This document shows positions 1 through 9,687 of a stretch of DNA of 61,907 bases, in pieces (position 1 is the first letter of the stretch; each line of letters begins with the position of its first letter). A program made the position numbers and the translations under genes. Source of the stretch: Strigomonas culicis. Lineage: Eukaryota; Euglenozoa; Kinetoplastea; Trypanosomatida; Trypanosomatidae. The stretch covers positions 1 to 61,907 of the forward strand of contig AUXH01000032.1 of the NCBI GenBank assembly GCA_000482145.1, in the 5' to 3' direction. Under the pieces are notes generated by a model. That model worked only from the letters and a program-made list of their open reading frames with translations. It was not told the DNA's origin and made no database searches.

Positions 1-102
1 GATTATTCTGTTAACCGGATTAAACGTTTTATTACAACAACTAGAGAACGAATGGAAGAAACACTTAGACACACACACTCCATTCTTCACCATACAATCA
101 CT

Positions 103-444
103 TCAAAGATCTAGTGAGGGAACGTCGATGAGCAATTCTGACAATGGAATATGTTCTTTTCGACCATCCGGAAAGGTCCGAGTAACGACAAACGGTATGC
201 GACGGTTTACGAGGTCTTGCTTAGCGAGCGTGACAGGGTCCAGGTCCTCGCCCTTACGGCCTCCTGTAAGCACTGGTGTGGAGGTGGAGGAAAAGCTTAA
301 GAGAGACCCATTCACAATCTGTTGCGCACGTTCACCAACAATTTTTGCCACCTCAAATTTGCTGAGATAAGGATTACTAATTCGCTCCTCGATAGGAGTG
401 ATAGCTAAACGATCGCCTTCCTGTGAAACACTGCTGTGTAACAT
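103..444 (-). CDS. RPB6: RNA polymerase subunit RPB6 (omega-type, shared subunit)
   Basis: The 113-residue product is the small RPB6/RPABC2/omega-type subunit that helps hold the largest RNA polymerase subunit together, shared among nuclear polymerases in most eukaryotes. Seen here: the family's core helix (NPYLSKFEVAKIVGERAQQI), then a D-P-x-x-L-A-x-x-x-L block, R-R-I-P, and the closing strand around FPDGRKEHIPLSELL. It lacks the long acidic N-terminal arm of many RPB6 proteins. The open frame extends to a TTG at 471; I start at the ATG at 444, about 30 bases after a likely splice acceptor at 474. Trypanosomatids are known to carry two RPB6 paralogues (RPB6 and a Pol I-type RPB6z); I cannot say which this is. 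Family call firm, paralogue open. Confidence 0.85.
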   Translation of the reverse strand: MLHSSVSQEGDRLAITPIEERISNPYLSKFEVAKIVGERAQQIVNGSLLSFSSTSTPVLTGGRKGEDLDPVTLAKQDLVNRRIPFVVTRTFPDGRKEHIPLSELLIDVPSLDL

Positions 445-971
445 GACAAGAGTATTGGAAAGAGGGTGCAAAACTTATGATGAAGAGAAATGAGACAAAA
501 TGGAACAACGTGTACGTGGTTCAAGAGGCGTTGTAGGTAAAAGAAAAGAAGGGAGGAAAAACATGAAGATGCCGTAGAGAACAGTGAAAACTGCAGCATG
601 AAGACACACATACAAACACACACACACACACACACAAACAAAAAAAAAAGGTCATACGTACAAGGAGAAGTGTGTACAATCCGGACAATCAGTAGTAATA
701 CTGTTATTACAATGCAGTATCCGAACCTCTGATTTCAGATGAGCAGGGCACCGGATATGAACAGAGGTCCACACTCATACAATCGTTCAGTAACCCTGCT
801 CGGCGAGAATCATAACAACACCAGGCTCAGCATAGTTTACAAAATGTCAACAGCATCTACAGGCTTCTCTGTCGCACAACGCTAAAAGACTGACGGTAGA
901 AAATAAAGGCGAAGTGAAGAAGGACATCGTCATTGTTCCTACACCACTGTCTCTTCTACACACACATGCAG
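445..971 (-). other. Intergenic region with RPB6 splice acceptor and CA/poly-A tracts
   Basis: No gene seen. On the minus strand a pyrimidine-rich stretch (about 479-499) ends in AG at 474-475, a likely spliced-leader acceptor for RPB6. A (CA)n run at 617-636 is followed by an A run at 640-649. The rest is presumably the 3' untranslated region of the upstream helical-protein gene. Confidence 0.55.
617..650. repeat. (CA)n microsatellite with A tract
   Basis: About ten CA units are followed by a short ACAA and nine consecutive A. Read on the minus strand this is (TG)n after a T run, part of the spacer between two co-transcribed genes. Confidence 0.85.
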
Positions 972-2912
972 TTAAAAGAACTGCTGCAGCATGTCTAAAG
1001 CTGATGAAAGTGCAAACACATCGATCGGGCGGAGCAGTTGCACCGGCGTCGTGTCAGGGCAATCGCAAAGGCGCCGCATTTGAGGAATGAAATGAAGGTT
1101 CAGGTGTCGAAAGACGGGAAGCCACGTAGACCGCCGGCTGCCTTGTGTCGCCGTCCAGTGTATCTTCTGCCCAACGTAGCAAAGACGCCGTCGTCGCGCG
1201 TGCTGCTTTGAGTCAAGAGCGAGAAAAACGCCAAAAAAATTAACCACAGCCACCAGCGGGTCCACAAATTCTGCCTGCCCACGTTGTATACTCTTGTGAA
1301 AAGACAGCAGTGCATTGCACAGATATACAGGGAAGTCTTCCTCCATCACTTTGCAATACGTACGGTGTGGATCTGTTGTGTTGTATTCGCCCCATGTACG
1401 TGTAAGGTCATTCAGCAAAAACAGGACTACCGATGGGTACGGACAAAGAGTGACGAGGGAACACTGTAGTTTGACACGTCCATCGAGATCAAATAATACG
1501 AGAATAGTTATAATGACCGACTTTGATTGCTCTCGACATGCCTCGCTTTTGCATGTGGAGGAAATTATGATCAACTGCTTGAGCAAGTTAAAAAGCACTT
1601 CATACCGCTTTGTTTTAAAAGATAGTGACAACGGGGCTGCCAACGTTGACAAGTCAGGAGTAGCGCTATCTTGGGGCCACAGAAGGGGTTTGGTTGCCTC
1701 ACCTGCGAACACCAAACTATACTTGGGGACCGTGGATGTCAGACTCTCCAAAAAGGCTAAGCTCATCAACAACGCCGTCACCGAGGTGGATTTCAAGCAG
1801 TCCGATACAAGTGGTACGCACGCCATAAATGTACTCGCGGGCTCTGTGAAGGAAAAAAGCAAAGCGGAATTCGTCATTATCGATCTTGCCAAAACACAAA
1901 GCGCCCCCAAGGACGTGTACGCTGCAAGTGGACAGGTACTTGTAATAGAATCGTTTGTGTCGGAATTGAAAAGCGTAAGCTCATTCAGCTCAGCATCTCT
2001 TGCTTGAAGCAGTGCAAGCGTTTTTTCGTCTCGCTGACTCTTCCCGCGTTCGTTATCCTCGTACAAAAAATCAGACAGGTGAAGCTCGTCAGCATTCAGC
2101 TGTTCGTCGTAGGCCCCTAGAAGAGGACCTAGACCCCGCATCTCAAGAAGAGCAACACAGCGCGACAGAAGGGTGTGCCGCGATGCTTCGATTTCCGGAT
2201 CGGGGGTTGATGTCCAGCCGGGCGGACGGCTCCACCATAGTCCCAAAAGGGTAAGTACAGTCCTGCTCAACAGAGTTCCATCGTCCGTAGAAAGGTTTGC
2301 GCAAAGATCGACGAGTGCCAGTAGCGCAAGGATGACATTAGCCTCTTTGGGCGGGTGGCAAACAGGTCGAGCAGTGGACGTATCAATAATAGGCGTAAGA
2401 GTAAGGGCGTCGTCGTCTTCACAGACATCCCCAGTCGTAAGGAGAGGAAGAACTTCCGTACTCACTTTGGCAACAATATCACTTGTCCATGCCTGCATAG
2501 CTACAACAAGAAAAGACGCCGGAATCTCAGAGACACGCATGGATTGACGGCAGAGAGCATCCAAGGCTAACTGTGCATACGTGTTGCACCAAATCTCCAC
2601 AAGGCAACGCAGCGTACCCACGGTAGCCATCTGCGTTACATCAAGCAGAAGTACATACGACATAACTTCACGCGCGTCGATACGCTGATGGCTTTCCTCA
2701 AGGGCAGCCGACCAGCGTGCCGCCTCCAGTGGAAAGGGACCGAGGCTGCTGTACACTCTCCTTGCCTCAGAAAACAGAAAGGTGCACACATACTGAAGCC
2801 CTTCACTGGGAACATCCAAGGCTACATTTTCGCTGATGAACACAAGTAGTTCTGCGAGTTCACCCGTGTCTGAGGCTTCAGTAAGCAACCTCGCCGCTTG
2901 ATCGCGACTCAT
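972..2912 (-). CDS. All-helical protein, possibly glomulin/ALF4-like
   Basis: The 646-residue product is hydrophobic-helix rich throughout, with no signal peptide, membrane span or catalytic motif that I recognise. The open frame runs up to 2993 but its first 27 residues are a Phe/Tyr-rich translation of a pyrimidine tract; a T run at 2968-2977 followed by AG at 2956-2957 puts the spliced 5' end inside that stretch, so I start at the ATG at 2912 (MSRDQAARLL). The C-terminal third (a run of helices with a GR-hydrophobic-LQC-x3-CPYPSVV segment, about residues 450-640) is reminiscent of the glomulin/ALF4/YAP-binding helical-repeat family, whose animal member inhibits cullin-RING ligases. That link is a weak impression from pattern only; otherwise it is a hypothetical HEAT-like protein. 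Confidence 0.7.
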   Translation of the reverse strand: MSRDQAARLLTEASDTGELAELLVFISENVALDVPSEGLQYVCTFLFSEARRVYSSLGPFPLEAARWSAALEESHQRIDAREVMSYVLLLDVTQMATVGTLRCLVEIWCNTYAQLALDALCRQSMRVSEIPASFLVVAMQAWTSDIVAKVSTEVLPLLTTGDVCEDDDALTLTPIIDTSTARPVCHPPKEANVILALLALVDLCANLSTDDGTLLSRTVLTLLGLWWSRPPGWTSTPDPEIEASRHTLLSRCVALLEMRGLGPLLGAYDEQLNADELHLSDFLYEDNERGKSQRDEKTLALLQARDAELNELTLFNSDTNDSITSTCPLAAYTSLGALCVLARSIMTNSALLFSFTEPASTFMACVPLVSDCLKSTSVTALLMSLAFLESLTSTVPKYSLVFAGEATKPLLWPQDSATPDLSTLAAPLSLSFKTKRYEVLFNLLKQLIIISSTCKSEACREQSKSVIITILVLFDLDGRVKLQCSLVTLCPYPSVVLFLLNDLTRTWGEYNTTDPHRTYCKVMEEDFPVYLCNALLSFHKSIQRGQAEFVDPLVAVVNFFGVFLALDSKQHARRRRLCYVGQKIHWTATQGSRRSTWLPVFRHLNLHFIPQMRRLCDCPDTTPVQLLRPIDVFALSSALDMLQQFF

Positions 2913-3421
2913 GCCAGCAACAACGTATACGGATCGAAACAAGTAGTAGAAGATACTAAAGGTATACAAAAAAAAAAGTTCAAATAGAAACAAAATCGCA
3001 ATAGTAAAACAAAAACAGGTTGAACGGAGAGAAGAAGAGCGCGAAGGATACAGTACGTAGATGAACCAACGATTCGGGAAGGTGAAACAAATAATCCCAT
3101 ACTATCTATGGTTTTCTTACTACACAATGGTCGAAGCGGCACTGTCCAGTGCAGCAAAAAATATAACGACAACAACAACACCAATAATCGGAATAGATAT
3201 CCGTCTTACACGTCAATCACAACAACCTACAACCAAACAAACAATGATAAGAGAAAAAGAAGCAAGTAACAAAGAACAGTGAAGTGGCCCTATGTAAATA
3301 CCGCACTCACTTCTCGTCTTTTTAATGCACAAGAATACCGTACAAAAAAAAAAGGAATGTACCTAGCTTTTTAAATTCTCCTTGGCCCCTTGGTAATGAA
3401 CAGTGTATGAGACGTCTGGAG
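2913..3421 (-). other. Intergenic region, no gene seen
   Basis: AT-rich spacer holding the predicted acceptor at 2956-2957 (T run at 2968-2977 on the minus strand) for the downstream gene and the 3' untranslated region of the CPSF100 gene. Short open frames here have low-complexity translations and no family resemblance. Confidence 0.5.
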
Positions 3422-5833
3422 TCACAGGATTTGATCGAATTGCTTATAGACGTTTTGCCGAACCTCAAACATAGTAGGATTAATAACGGCTGAAATAGTA
3501 ACAACACCCCCTTGAGGAGTGGCACCTTTCCGCACGCATACACCCTCGTCGAACACAAGCATCGGATTCTTACGATGATACTCGCTGTGGAGACCACTCT
3601 TCTTGGCTTCATCTCGCAACATAGAAAGTTCCATTTCGCCCACAAAAAAAGACCCCTTGTGTAGATTGTTTCTGTTACGAAACTCAGCGCACCTCTGCAC
3701 ATCAGGACCGCTCACGGCAGAGAGTCTAAACGAGTCAATGGAGGCTTCCGTCCTTGCACGCTTGCTCTCTGGTTCATCGGGCATGTCGCTCCCTCGAGCC
3801 CTCAGCTGTCCGTTCACCCACCCCACTTCCCACACATCTTTCTGATTCGTGCCGCGAACCTTGCACACATTGTTCGCGAACGTATTGGCGAGCTTGGGGT
3901 CGACATCAACAACGTACGAAAAAACACGTGTCGCAAGCTCCAAGGTGCTGCCGGCACTTTGCGCAGTGAACACATGATCGCCGCACTTCATACTGTTGCT
4001 TGATCGACAGACAAGGGAGAGCTGACGCCCTTCATCCGTCCCTCCGCGGATAGCCACAACTTTCTTTACAAAGTGAAGCTTGGCATTCAGAACAGTCTTA
4101 AGCGTCGCGCCGTCCACGTGGCCAGAAAGGTCCAAGTACATGAACTTGCACCGCAGGTTGCAGGTCACCTTCCTGGTGCTTATTTCAGAGGGTGTTTTTG
4201 CCTCTTCTTGTGCATCGTGATGCAGAGTCATGTCTTCTAAAGCGTCTCCTTCTGCGAGTTGTGGGGTAGGCATGCGGTGGCGCAGCAGTATCTTCTCCTC
4301 CTCCGATAGCGGTAGTCCATAAGCAGAATGATGGCTTTGCGTAGTGCTCAGTGTGCTGCTCGTTTCCAAAGGTGGAAACAGCAAAAACTTCGACTTGGGC
4401 TTGAAATTTAAGTAGGAAGGTATTACGAGGCCTGCAACATCCTCCATCATGTTTGCGGCAGGCTCCTGATCGGTCTCGGCAGCCTCATCCTCATCCACGG
4501 CTATGTCATCCTGTAGGACCTCGAAGGCGCCGTGGGCTTCCACCTTCTGCTTTTCTGTTTCGAGCAGCCGCTCTTGCTCCACATAGTACTTCTCGAGCTC
4601 CTCCTTATTCAGCACTCGGCGGTGCACAAAACTAAAAGAAACACGCTCCTGCTTCTGCGTGTAAGCACTCATAAAATGAGACGCCGCCGTTCCTGGATGA
4701 AGCGGATCGGTAAGCAGAACCAAGTTCTCGCCCCCTTGTCGGGTGGGGGCTAAGAAGTGCTCGAGAAGCTCTGCTGCCAAGCCGAATTGCAAGGCCGCGC
4801 CGTCAGCCAGAACAATTTTGGGCCCACGAATGCGGAGCACTTCTTCGGCAGACGAACAAGGTATCGCGTCGGCAAACAGGAGATGGTCACTCGAAATAAC
4901 TTCGTGCTTCATAATCTCTGTCATAGTGGCCGCTTCAGACAGTATCTCTGCAGCTTGGAAGGCCGCTAGCACGACCTTGTATTTTCCCTTTTCACTTTCC
5001 GATGACCTCTCGGAGATTAAATGGAGCACCGTAGCCAACACATCGAGGCCGCGGCAGGCAGCATTCACAGGAAGCAGCACATCGCCTCCACCTCGCAACG
5101 TCGGCAGCATGCGCTGAAACAGGTCTTGCGCTTGCTCTTCCTTCTTCTTTGCAGCGGAAACAGGCGTGGCACCAAAAGGAAAACTCTGCAAAAAGAGTAC
5201 ACTGGACGAGTTAGGAAATGTCATGCGTTGAAGGCAGTGTGATTGCTTCACCGTCAGGTCAGGGCAGTAGAAGAGCTCGTCGATTTGGTATTTGATCAGC
5301 CAGTTAAAGCTACCGAAGAGTCTCCCGGCAAAGAGGGACTCGCACTCCACCTCCTTGTGACGCGACTGGACTCTTGTCTTTCCACCGTAAGGCTCTTGGA
5401 TGGTCCGGAAAGCACCATAGATGGCATCCACGTCGAGCGCAAACGCCTCCGCCACCCCTTCAATCTCAAAAGAGCCAACACTTGGGTAGTGGTAGAGAAA
5501 ATGATTCAGCACATTGTGGAGGCCTATTTTAACCGTGGAGCTGCACGCCGAAATAAACGCACCATGTTTGAGGTGCTTCGCGACGAACGGAAGCGCACCG
5601 CATGCAGCAATATCGGGAGATGACAACAGGACGCAGTCTGCCCGTTGTGCAAATGGCAGCAGCTGCTCCAAATAAGAGCTCTGAAATGTGTCGTCCCACC
5701 CACAGTCGAGTAAAATACACACACCATCTATTTCCAAGAAAAATGAAAAGGGAGCGGTGCGCAAGTCATCCTTCGGATGGGGACTGGAGTACACCGGTGT
5801 AAACCGAAGGGAAGAGGCAGAAGCACGGAGCAT
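3422..5833 (-). CDS. CPSF2: Cleavage and polyadenylation specificity factor CPSF100 (CPSF2)
   Basis: The 803-residue product matches the non-catalytic metallo-beta-lactamase/beta-CASP partner of the CPSF73 endonuclease in the nuclear mRNA 3'-end cleavage complex. In trypanosomatids that complex is coupled to trans-splicing of the next gene. Seen: LLDCGWDD at residues 41-48; at residues 71-82, SSPDIAACGALP sits where an active enzyme has HxHxDH, so zinc ligands are absent as expected for CPSF100; a beta-CASP core (LLPVNAACRGLDVL); a KIVLADG segment; a charged loop about residues 400-480; and a C-terminal domain with CKFMYLDLSGHVDG. Length is close to family size (about 780). The start is the first ATG of the frame. 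Expected partner CPSF73 is not in this window. Firm family call. Confidence 0.9.
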   Translation of the reverse strand: MLRASASSLRFTPVYSSPHPKDDLRTAPFSFFLEIDGVCILLDCGWDDTFQSSYLEQLLPFAQRADCVLLSSPDIAACGALPFVAKHLKHGAFISACSSTVKIGLHNVLNHFLYHYPSVGSFEIEGVAEAFALDVDAIYGAFRTIQEPYGGKTRVQSRHKEVECESLFAGRLFGSFNWLIKYQIDELFYCPDLTVKQSHCLQRMTFPNSSSVLFLQSFPFGATPVSAAKKKEEQAQDLFQRMLPTLRGGGDVLLPVNAACRGLDVLATVLHLISERSSESEKGKYKVVLAAFQAAEILSEAATMTEIMKHEVISSDHLLFADAIPCSSAEEVLRIRGPKIVLADGAALQFGLAAELLEHFLAPTRQGGENLVLLTDPLHPGTAASHFMSAYTQKQERVSFSFVHRRVLNKEELEKYYVEQERLLETEKQKVEAHGAFEVLQDDIAVDEDEAAETDQEPAANMMEDVAGLVIPSYLNFKPKSKFLLFPPLETSSTLSTTQSHHSAYGLPLSEEEKILLRHRMPTPQLAEGDALEDMTLHHDAQEEAKTPSEISTRKVTCNLRCKFMYLDLSGHVDGATLKTVLNAKLHFVKKVVAIRGGTDEGRQLSLVCRSSNSMKCGDHVFTAQSAGSTLELATRVFSYVVDVDPKLANTFANNVCKVRGTNQKDVWEVGWVNGQLRARGSDMPDEPESKRARTEASIDSFRLSAVSGPDVQRCAEFRNRNNLHKGSFFVGEMELSMLRDEAKKSGLHSEYHRKNPMLVFDEGVCVRKGATPQGGVVTISAVINPTMFEVRQNVYKQFDQIL

Positions 5834-5955
5834 TAGCTCTGCACAGTCCCTTTGCCAATGAAGACACCTACACTTTTAATTTCAATCTATCTGCGGAGTA
5901 ACGGTTCACGGACAAGGGGGGAGCGTTGTTATTAATGTTGTTCTAGTTAAACTAA

Positions 5956-5987
<32 letters not shown>

Positions 5988-6283
5988 TAGAAATACCAAG
6001 AGATGAAAAGAAGATATTCAACACGTGAACTATAGTAAGCAAGTGAATGATAATCCAAAAAAAAAAAACAGAATATAGAACTTTACAACTGTTTAGCTTT
6101 ATCATCACATAAAAGGGAGGGAGAGTGTCCAACAAATGGATACTAGGCTATGCCGTTGCCTTTTTCTTTAAAAAAAAAAAAGAGCGAGAATATGATAACA
6201 GTACAGAGAGCCATCACTTGTTGTTTTTTGTGTGTGTATTTATCTGTGTGTTCACACCGAGCTTCTCTTTATTATGATTACTC
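5834..6283 (-). other. Intergenic region with (GA)n tract
   Basis: No gene seen. Holds a (AG)n run at 5956-5982, which is (CT)n on the transcribed strand, and A runs near 6057-6068 and 6170-6180. The acceptor for CPSF100 is unclear; an AG near 5891 after a moderate pyrimidine tract at about 5895-5926 is one candidate. Confidence 0.45.
5955..5984. repeat. (AG)n microsatellite
   Basis: About 14 AG units, giving a (CT)n polypyrimidine stretch on the minus strand, upstream of the CPSF100 start and inside the spacer. Confidence 0.85.
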
Positions 6284-9124
6284 TTATTGTGAATCTGTAC
6301 AATCTGTGAGGGAATAAAGATAGTTGCATTCACAAACGGATTCATCATTTGAACACGTTTTCTGATGTGGTTCATTAAAAAACACGGAAAGAGCGTTTAC
6401 GCACGCATTTTCTATAGACCGCTTTTTGGTTTCAGAGTAGGACACGCACAAGGCATAACGATGCGTCTTACAAATCTGTAGTGAGAGTCGCGATACCCAC
6501 TGCTTGTCATAAAGTAAACTCTCCACAACGAGTGCCAGACCGAATAGTTTTTCACACTGCTCTTTTAAGCGCTCTGAGGCCGTCAAGTGTGTCCCATTGG
6601 TAGTAACGTCACGGTGTAGTTGTGACTTGTCCGTCTCCGCTGCAATGTTCTCTTTCAGACTCCTCAACAAGTAGAGCAAGTGCGAACCTTTACACGTTTC
6701 GAGAACAATCGAGTGAGCATCCGACACGGCTTCCATGCGAAGCGTGAAGGATGTTGTAGATGCACGGTCGGTGGTTAGTTTAAGGCAAACGGACAAGTTT
6801 CTCTCTTTCGTTGATTGCTGTATCTCGTCTTGCACGGTCCGCATCAAGTCCGACAGCAGGCACCGCGATCCAAAAATCACAGTAACATCAGCAACATCAC
6901 AGGGGGTGCCACCAAAGGGTGGATGCAGGTATCGAACATGTGTTTCAAAACATCTCACACAGCACAATCGTACCGCATTTATGAAAGAGTTGGCTTTGGC
7001 TTTTCCGAGGAGGGTTCGTTCTGCGGTGTCTTCCTTTCCAACAGCCCATAGCTCCACGTTGTACATGGAATCGACCATGGTCAGACCAACAGCTGTTTGA
7101 AATCCATAAAGACGGTTCGTAAGGGCCGCGATCGTCTCCAGCGGTGCCCCAGCAGGAAGCACCGTCGGCACGTGTGACAGCAGTTCCTTTTTCACCGCAT
7201 CCCCCGCATCTATAAATAAAAGATACAGAGAAAGCAAACAACGCAGCTTGTTTTGGTGCGAGTACGTACACTGCACGCGTTCTCCACCCTTGCTCACGTC
7301 CACCAATGAGGCCACATATACCGCTTTGACCGCGTCATAGAGCGTGCGCTCTTCCAGTGCTGTGGCAGTTCCTAGTTCAGTTGATTGTCCCACGGTGGCA
7401 GCTCGCAGCCTGCCCAAGAGACAGGCACCTTCGTTCAGGGGAGGGCATTCTACCGTTTGCCAAGGAACCACTTCTAACGAAGATAAGAGTCGGTCCCGTG
7501 TAGCGGTGTCCGCGTCTTCCGCGGCTAAAGGCACAAGAGCGGAACAGGGAGAAGGGTCGCCCGTTTCTGTGAGGAAACCCTTTTCCTTTGCGAAGACAAT
7601 GCCCTCTGGGCATAGATCCCTGAAGTAGAAAAAGAGGACAAGCGCAATGGCTTTGTTTTCACAACGGTTCTTCTTTTGGTCATAAACTACATGCCGCTTC
7701 ACATCGCCCTGTTCCCGTACGTCCACTGTGGTTGACCAAAGGGTGGTTGTGGGCCGTACACCAAACTGTTCATATCTTTTATGTGCCTGCAAAAGCATCG
7801 GTGTGAACGTGACCTGTACATCACCTCGCTGCAAAGCCCAGTCGAGCAGGTTTCGCAGACCTTTACTGGCTGTAGGAGCAAAGTCTGCATGTGCGGATGC
7901 TTTTTTAGATTGCAGAATATCGGCTACGTCACTGTGGAAGGATATTTGCTCAACGTACTCCTTTGGGAAATGCGCCTGCAGTGCCAGCACGGCGGCTAGC
8001 TGCTCAGCAGCACTCTTTGAGCGACCATTGGCAGTCGCAAGAATGACGTTTACATTTTCAACACCCAGCCCGAAACGAGCTAAGGACAGGCTTGCCTCAA
8101 TCCTGCAGGCGAACACACCTTGTACAAGATGAGTCGTCGTGAAGTGCACCTCGTCTTCCTCGATACTGTAATAGTACTGCAGGAGCTCCCGTAAAAGACG
8201 TTTCACTCGTATATGTTGCTTAGGCACAACAAGGATCAGAGGGTGTGACGCCACATAGGCGTTCAGCCGATGCACCTCATCCGGACACTTCAGCTCAGCC
8301 GCCTGTTTCAGCAGATCGAGAACGTTCCCCAATGTGATTTCATCTACACACGAGACGCTACAAAGCAACTCGCTGCCTGTTCGCACTTGCAGAGCTGTAC
8401 TCGCATAGGTACGGTCGACTACCAGCGCTACTGCGCCTAAGACGCTTCCCAGTACGGCGGCGTAAGAGCCCATAACGGACTTTGATATATCAGGTGCATG
8501 AGTACCCAAGACAAGACCGCTCCTCTCAAATGCTTCCTCCAGCGCCCGCCGTGCTGTACGCAAAAAGCCGGGTCCCATTGCCTCTCCTTCAAACTGACGT
8601 AGTGCCTCTGCTTCAGCGGAAGACACGTTATCACTTCTCTTGATGAGCGAGACGGAAACCGTGTGCGTCTTCCGTAATTGCAGATCCTCACCCACGGTGT
8701 GTATTACTTGTAGTTGCAAGTGAGGGAATAGTGCACGCAGCTGCTCTTTGGCCGCTTGAACCACATTCGGCTGCATTGATAAATCAATTACTGTGGGATG
8801 GAGTATCGTCTCTTGTGCATCCCGACCGCGGTCACACGAGGTAAGTAATGACTCTACCTCCTTGTCAATGTCTTCCTCCTTCAAGTGAGCATCGGCACTC
8901 AAAGAAGAGCCGCACAAAAGCCAGCGATGAGAAGTACTATCAAAAACTTCAATACCAAAGGCATTATCGGTGTCCATCCACCAGCGCAGCTTATGCTTCC
9001 GTTTTTGACTAACAGTCTGCAGCAATTGCATCACATTGTCCACGCCATTCTTCGGGTACCGGTACAGACGGCAAATAACACCGGGAGGCTTTAGTGGCAC
9101 ATAATGCGATAGAGAAAAACGCAT
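6284..9124 (-). CDS. Protein with repeated dsRBD-like modules (unnamed)
   Basis: I do not recognise a named orthologue for this 946-residue product. It appears to be a chain of about six to eight alpha-beta-beta-beta-alpha units resembling double-stranded RNA binding domains. The clearest has beta strands followed by ATANGRSKSAAEQLAAVLAL (about residues 365-385), the typical GxSKKxAExxAA helix. Others end in ENKAIALVLFFYF, SFINAVRLCCVRCF and SIENACVNALSVFF, each preceded by three strands; the N-terminus (NGVDNVMQLLQ, then RWWMDTDNAFGIEVFD) fits a first unit. Such modules are known from the N-terminus of the mitochondrial RNA-editing helicase REH2, but no helicase motif is present. A role in RNA binding is inference. 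Start ATG at 9124 with a good acceptor at 9163. Confidence 0.7.
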   Translation of the reverse strand: MRFSLSHYVPLKPPGVICRLYRYPKNGVDNVMQLLQTVSQKRKHKLRWWMDTDNAFGIEVFDSTSHRWLLCGSSLSADAHLKEEDIDKEVESLLTSCDRGRDAQETILHPTVIDLSMQPNVVQAAKEQLRALFPHLQLQVIHTVGEDLQLRKTHTVSVSLIKRSDNVSSAEAEALRQFEGEAMGPGFLRTARRALEEAFERSGLVLGTHAPDISKSVMGSYAAVLGSVLGAVALVVDRTYASTALQVRTGSELLCSVSCVDEITLGNVLDLLKQAAELKCPDEVHRLNAYVASHPLILVVPKQHIRVKRLLRELLQYYYSIEEDEVHFTTTHLVQGVFACRIEASLSLARFGLGVENVNVILATANGRSKSAAEQLAAVLALQAHFPKEYVEQISFHSDVADILQSKKASAHADFAPTASKGLRNLLDWALQRGDVQVTFTPMLLQAHKRYEQFGVRPTTTLWSTTVDVREQGDVKRHVVYDQKKNRCENKAIALVLFFYFRDLCPEGIVFAKEKGFLTETGDPSPCSALVPLAAEDADTATRDRLLSSLEVVPWQTVECPPLNEGACLLGRLRAATVGQSTELGTATALEERTLYDAVKAVYVASLVDVSKGGERVQCTYSHQNKLRCLLSLYLLFIDAGDAVKKELLSHVPTVLPAGAPLETIAALTNRLYGFQTAVGLTMVDSMYNVELWAVGKEDTAERTLLGKAKANSFINAVRLCCVRCFETHVRYLHPPFGGTPCDVADVTVIFGSRCLLSDLMRTVQDEIQQSTKERNLSVCLKLTTDRASTTSFTLRMEAVSDAHSIVLETCKGSHLLYLLRSLKENIAAETDKSQLHRDVTTNGTHLTASERLKEQCEKLFGLALVVESLLYDKQWVSRLSLQICKTHRYALCVSYSETKKRSIENACVNALSVFFNEPHQKTCSNDESVCECNYLYSLTDCTDSQ

Positions 9125-9687
9125 CCGTCTCGTGCACTAACGAGGTGTCGCTTCTAACAGAACTGAAAAACAGAAAGCGGAAAACAAAGGGTACCGTCTC
9201 TGTGCTCACAAAGATGAAGAGGAGGAAAGAGAATACATGATAAAAAAAAAGATAGTTCATTACACACATGCGAATGTAGTAGTACATGCTAGAACTATAA
9301 ATTGCGTTGTTGCGGTAACACTACAATTAAAAAAGTATTGACATGATCGTATATATATATTGCTAATACTTGAAAAGAAAATGGTATTTTTCTATGTATC
9401 TGTACATTTTCTTTGATTACTTCTTCTATTGATGGCTCATGGTGTGTAAAATAAGAAAGAAAGAAAAACGTTACACCAAATAAACACGTACAGAAGTATC
9501 TGTACGCATATTAAATCCACCAAAGAAAACGAGATACGGTAATAAAAATGGCAGCATGTTTGCTAAACAAAGGTGACGGGATCATAAGAAAAGTGACTTG
9601 TAACTAGATAGGGCATACAAAAGCAACTAAATATGTATTAAAGCTTTTTTTTTTCCTATGGTTTGGTTGTTGCTGTTTTTCACCCTG
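9125..9687 (-). other. Intergenic region, splice acceptor at 9163
   Basis: No gene seen. A pyrimidine-rich minus-strand stretch (about 9165-9187) followed by AG at 9163-9164 is the likely acceptor for the dsRBD-like gene. A short (AT)n run lies at 9347-9360. The remainder is AT-rich spacer and 3' untranslated sequence of the UCH gene. Confidence 0.5.

Noticed and set aside
405..641. Valine/cysteine-rich 78-codon frame across the (CA)n tract
   Set aside because: It is a translation of the microsatellite (VCVCVCVC) overlapping the RPB6 leader.
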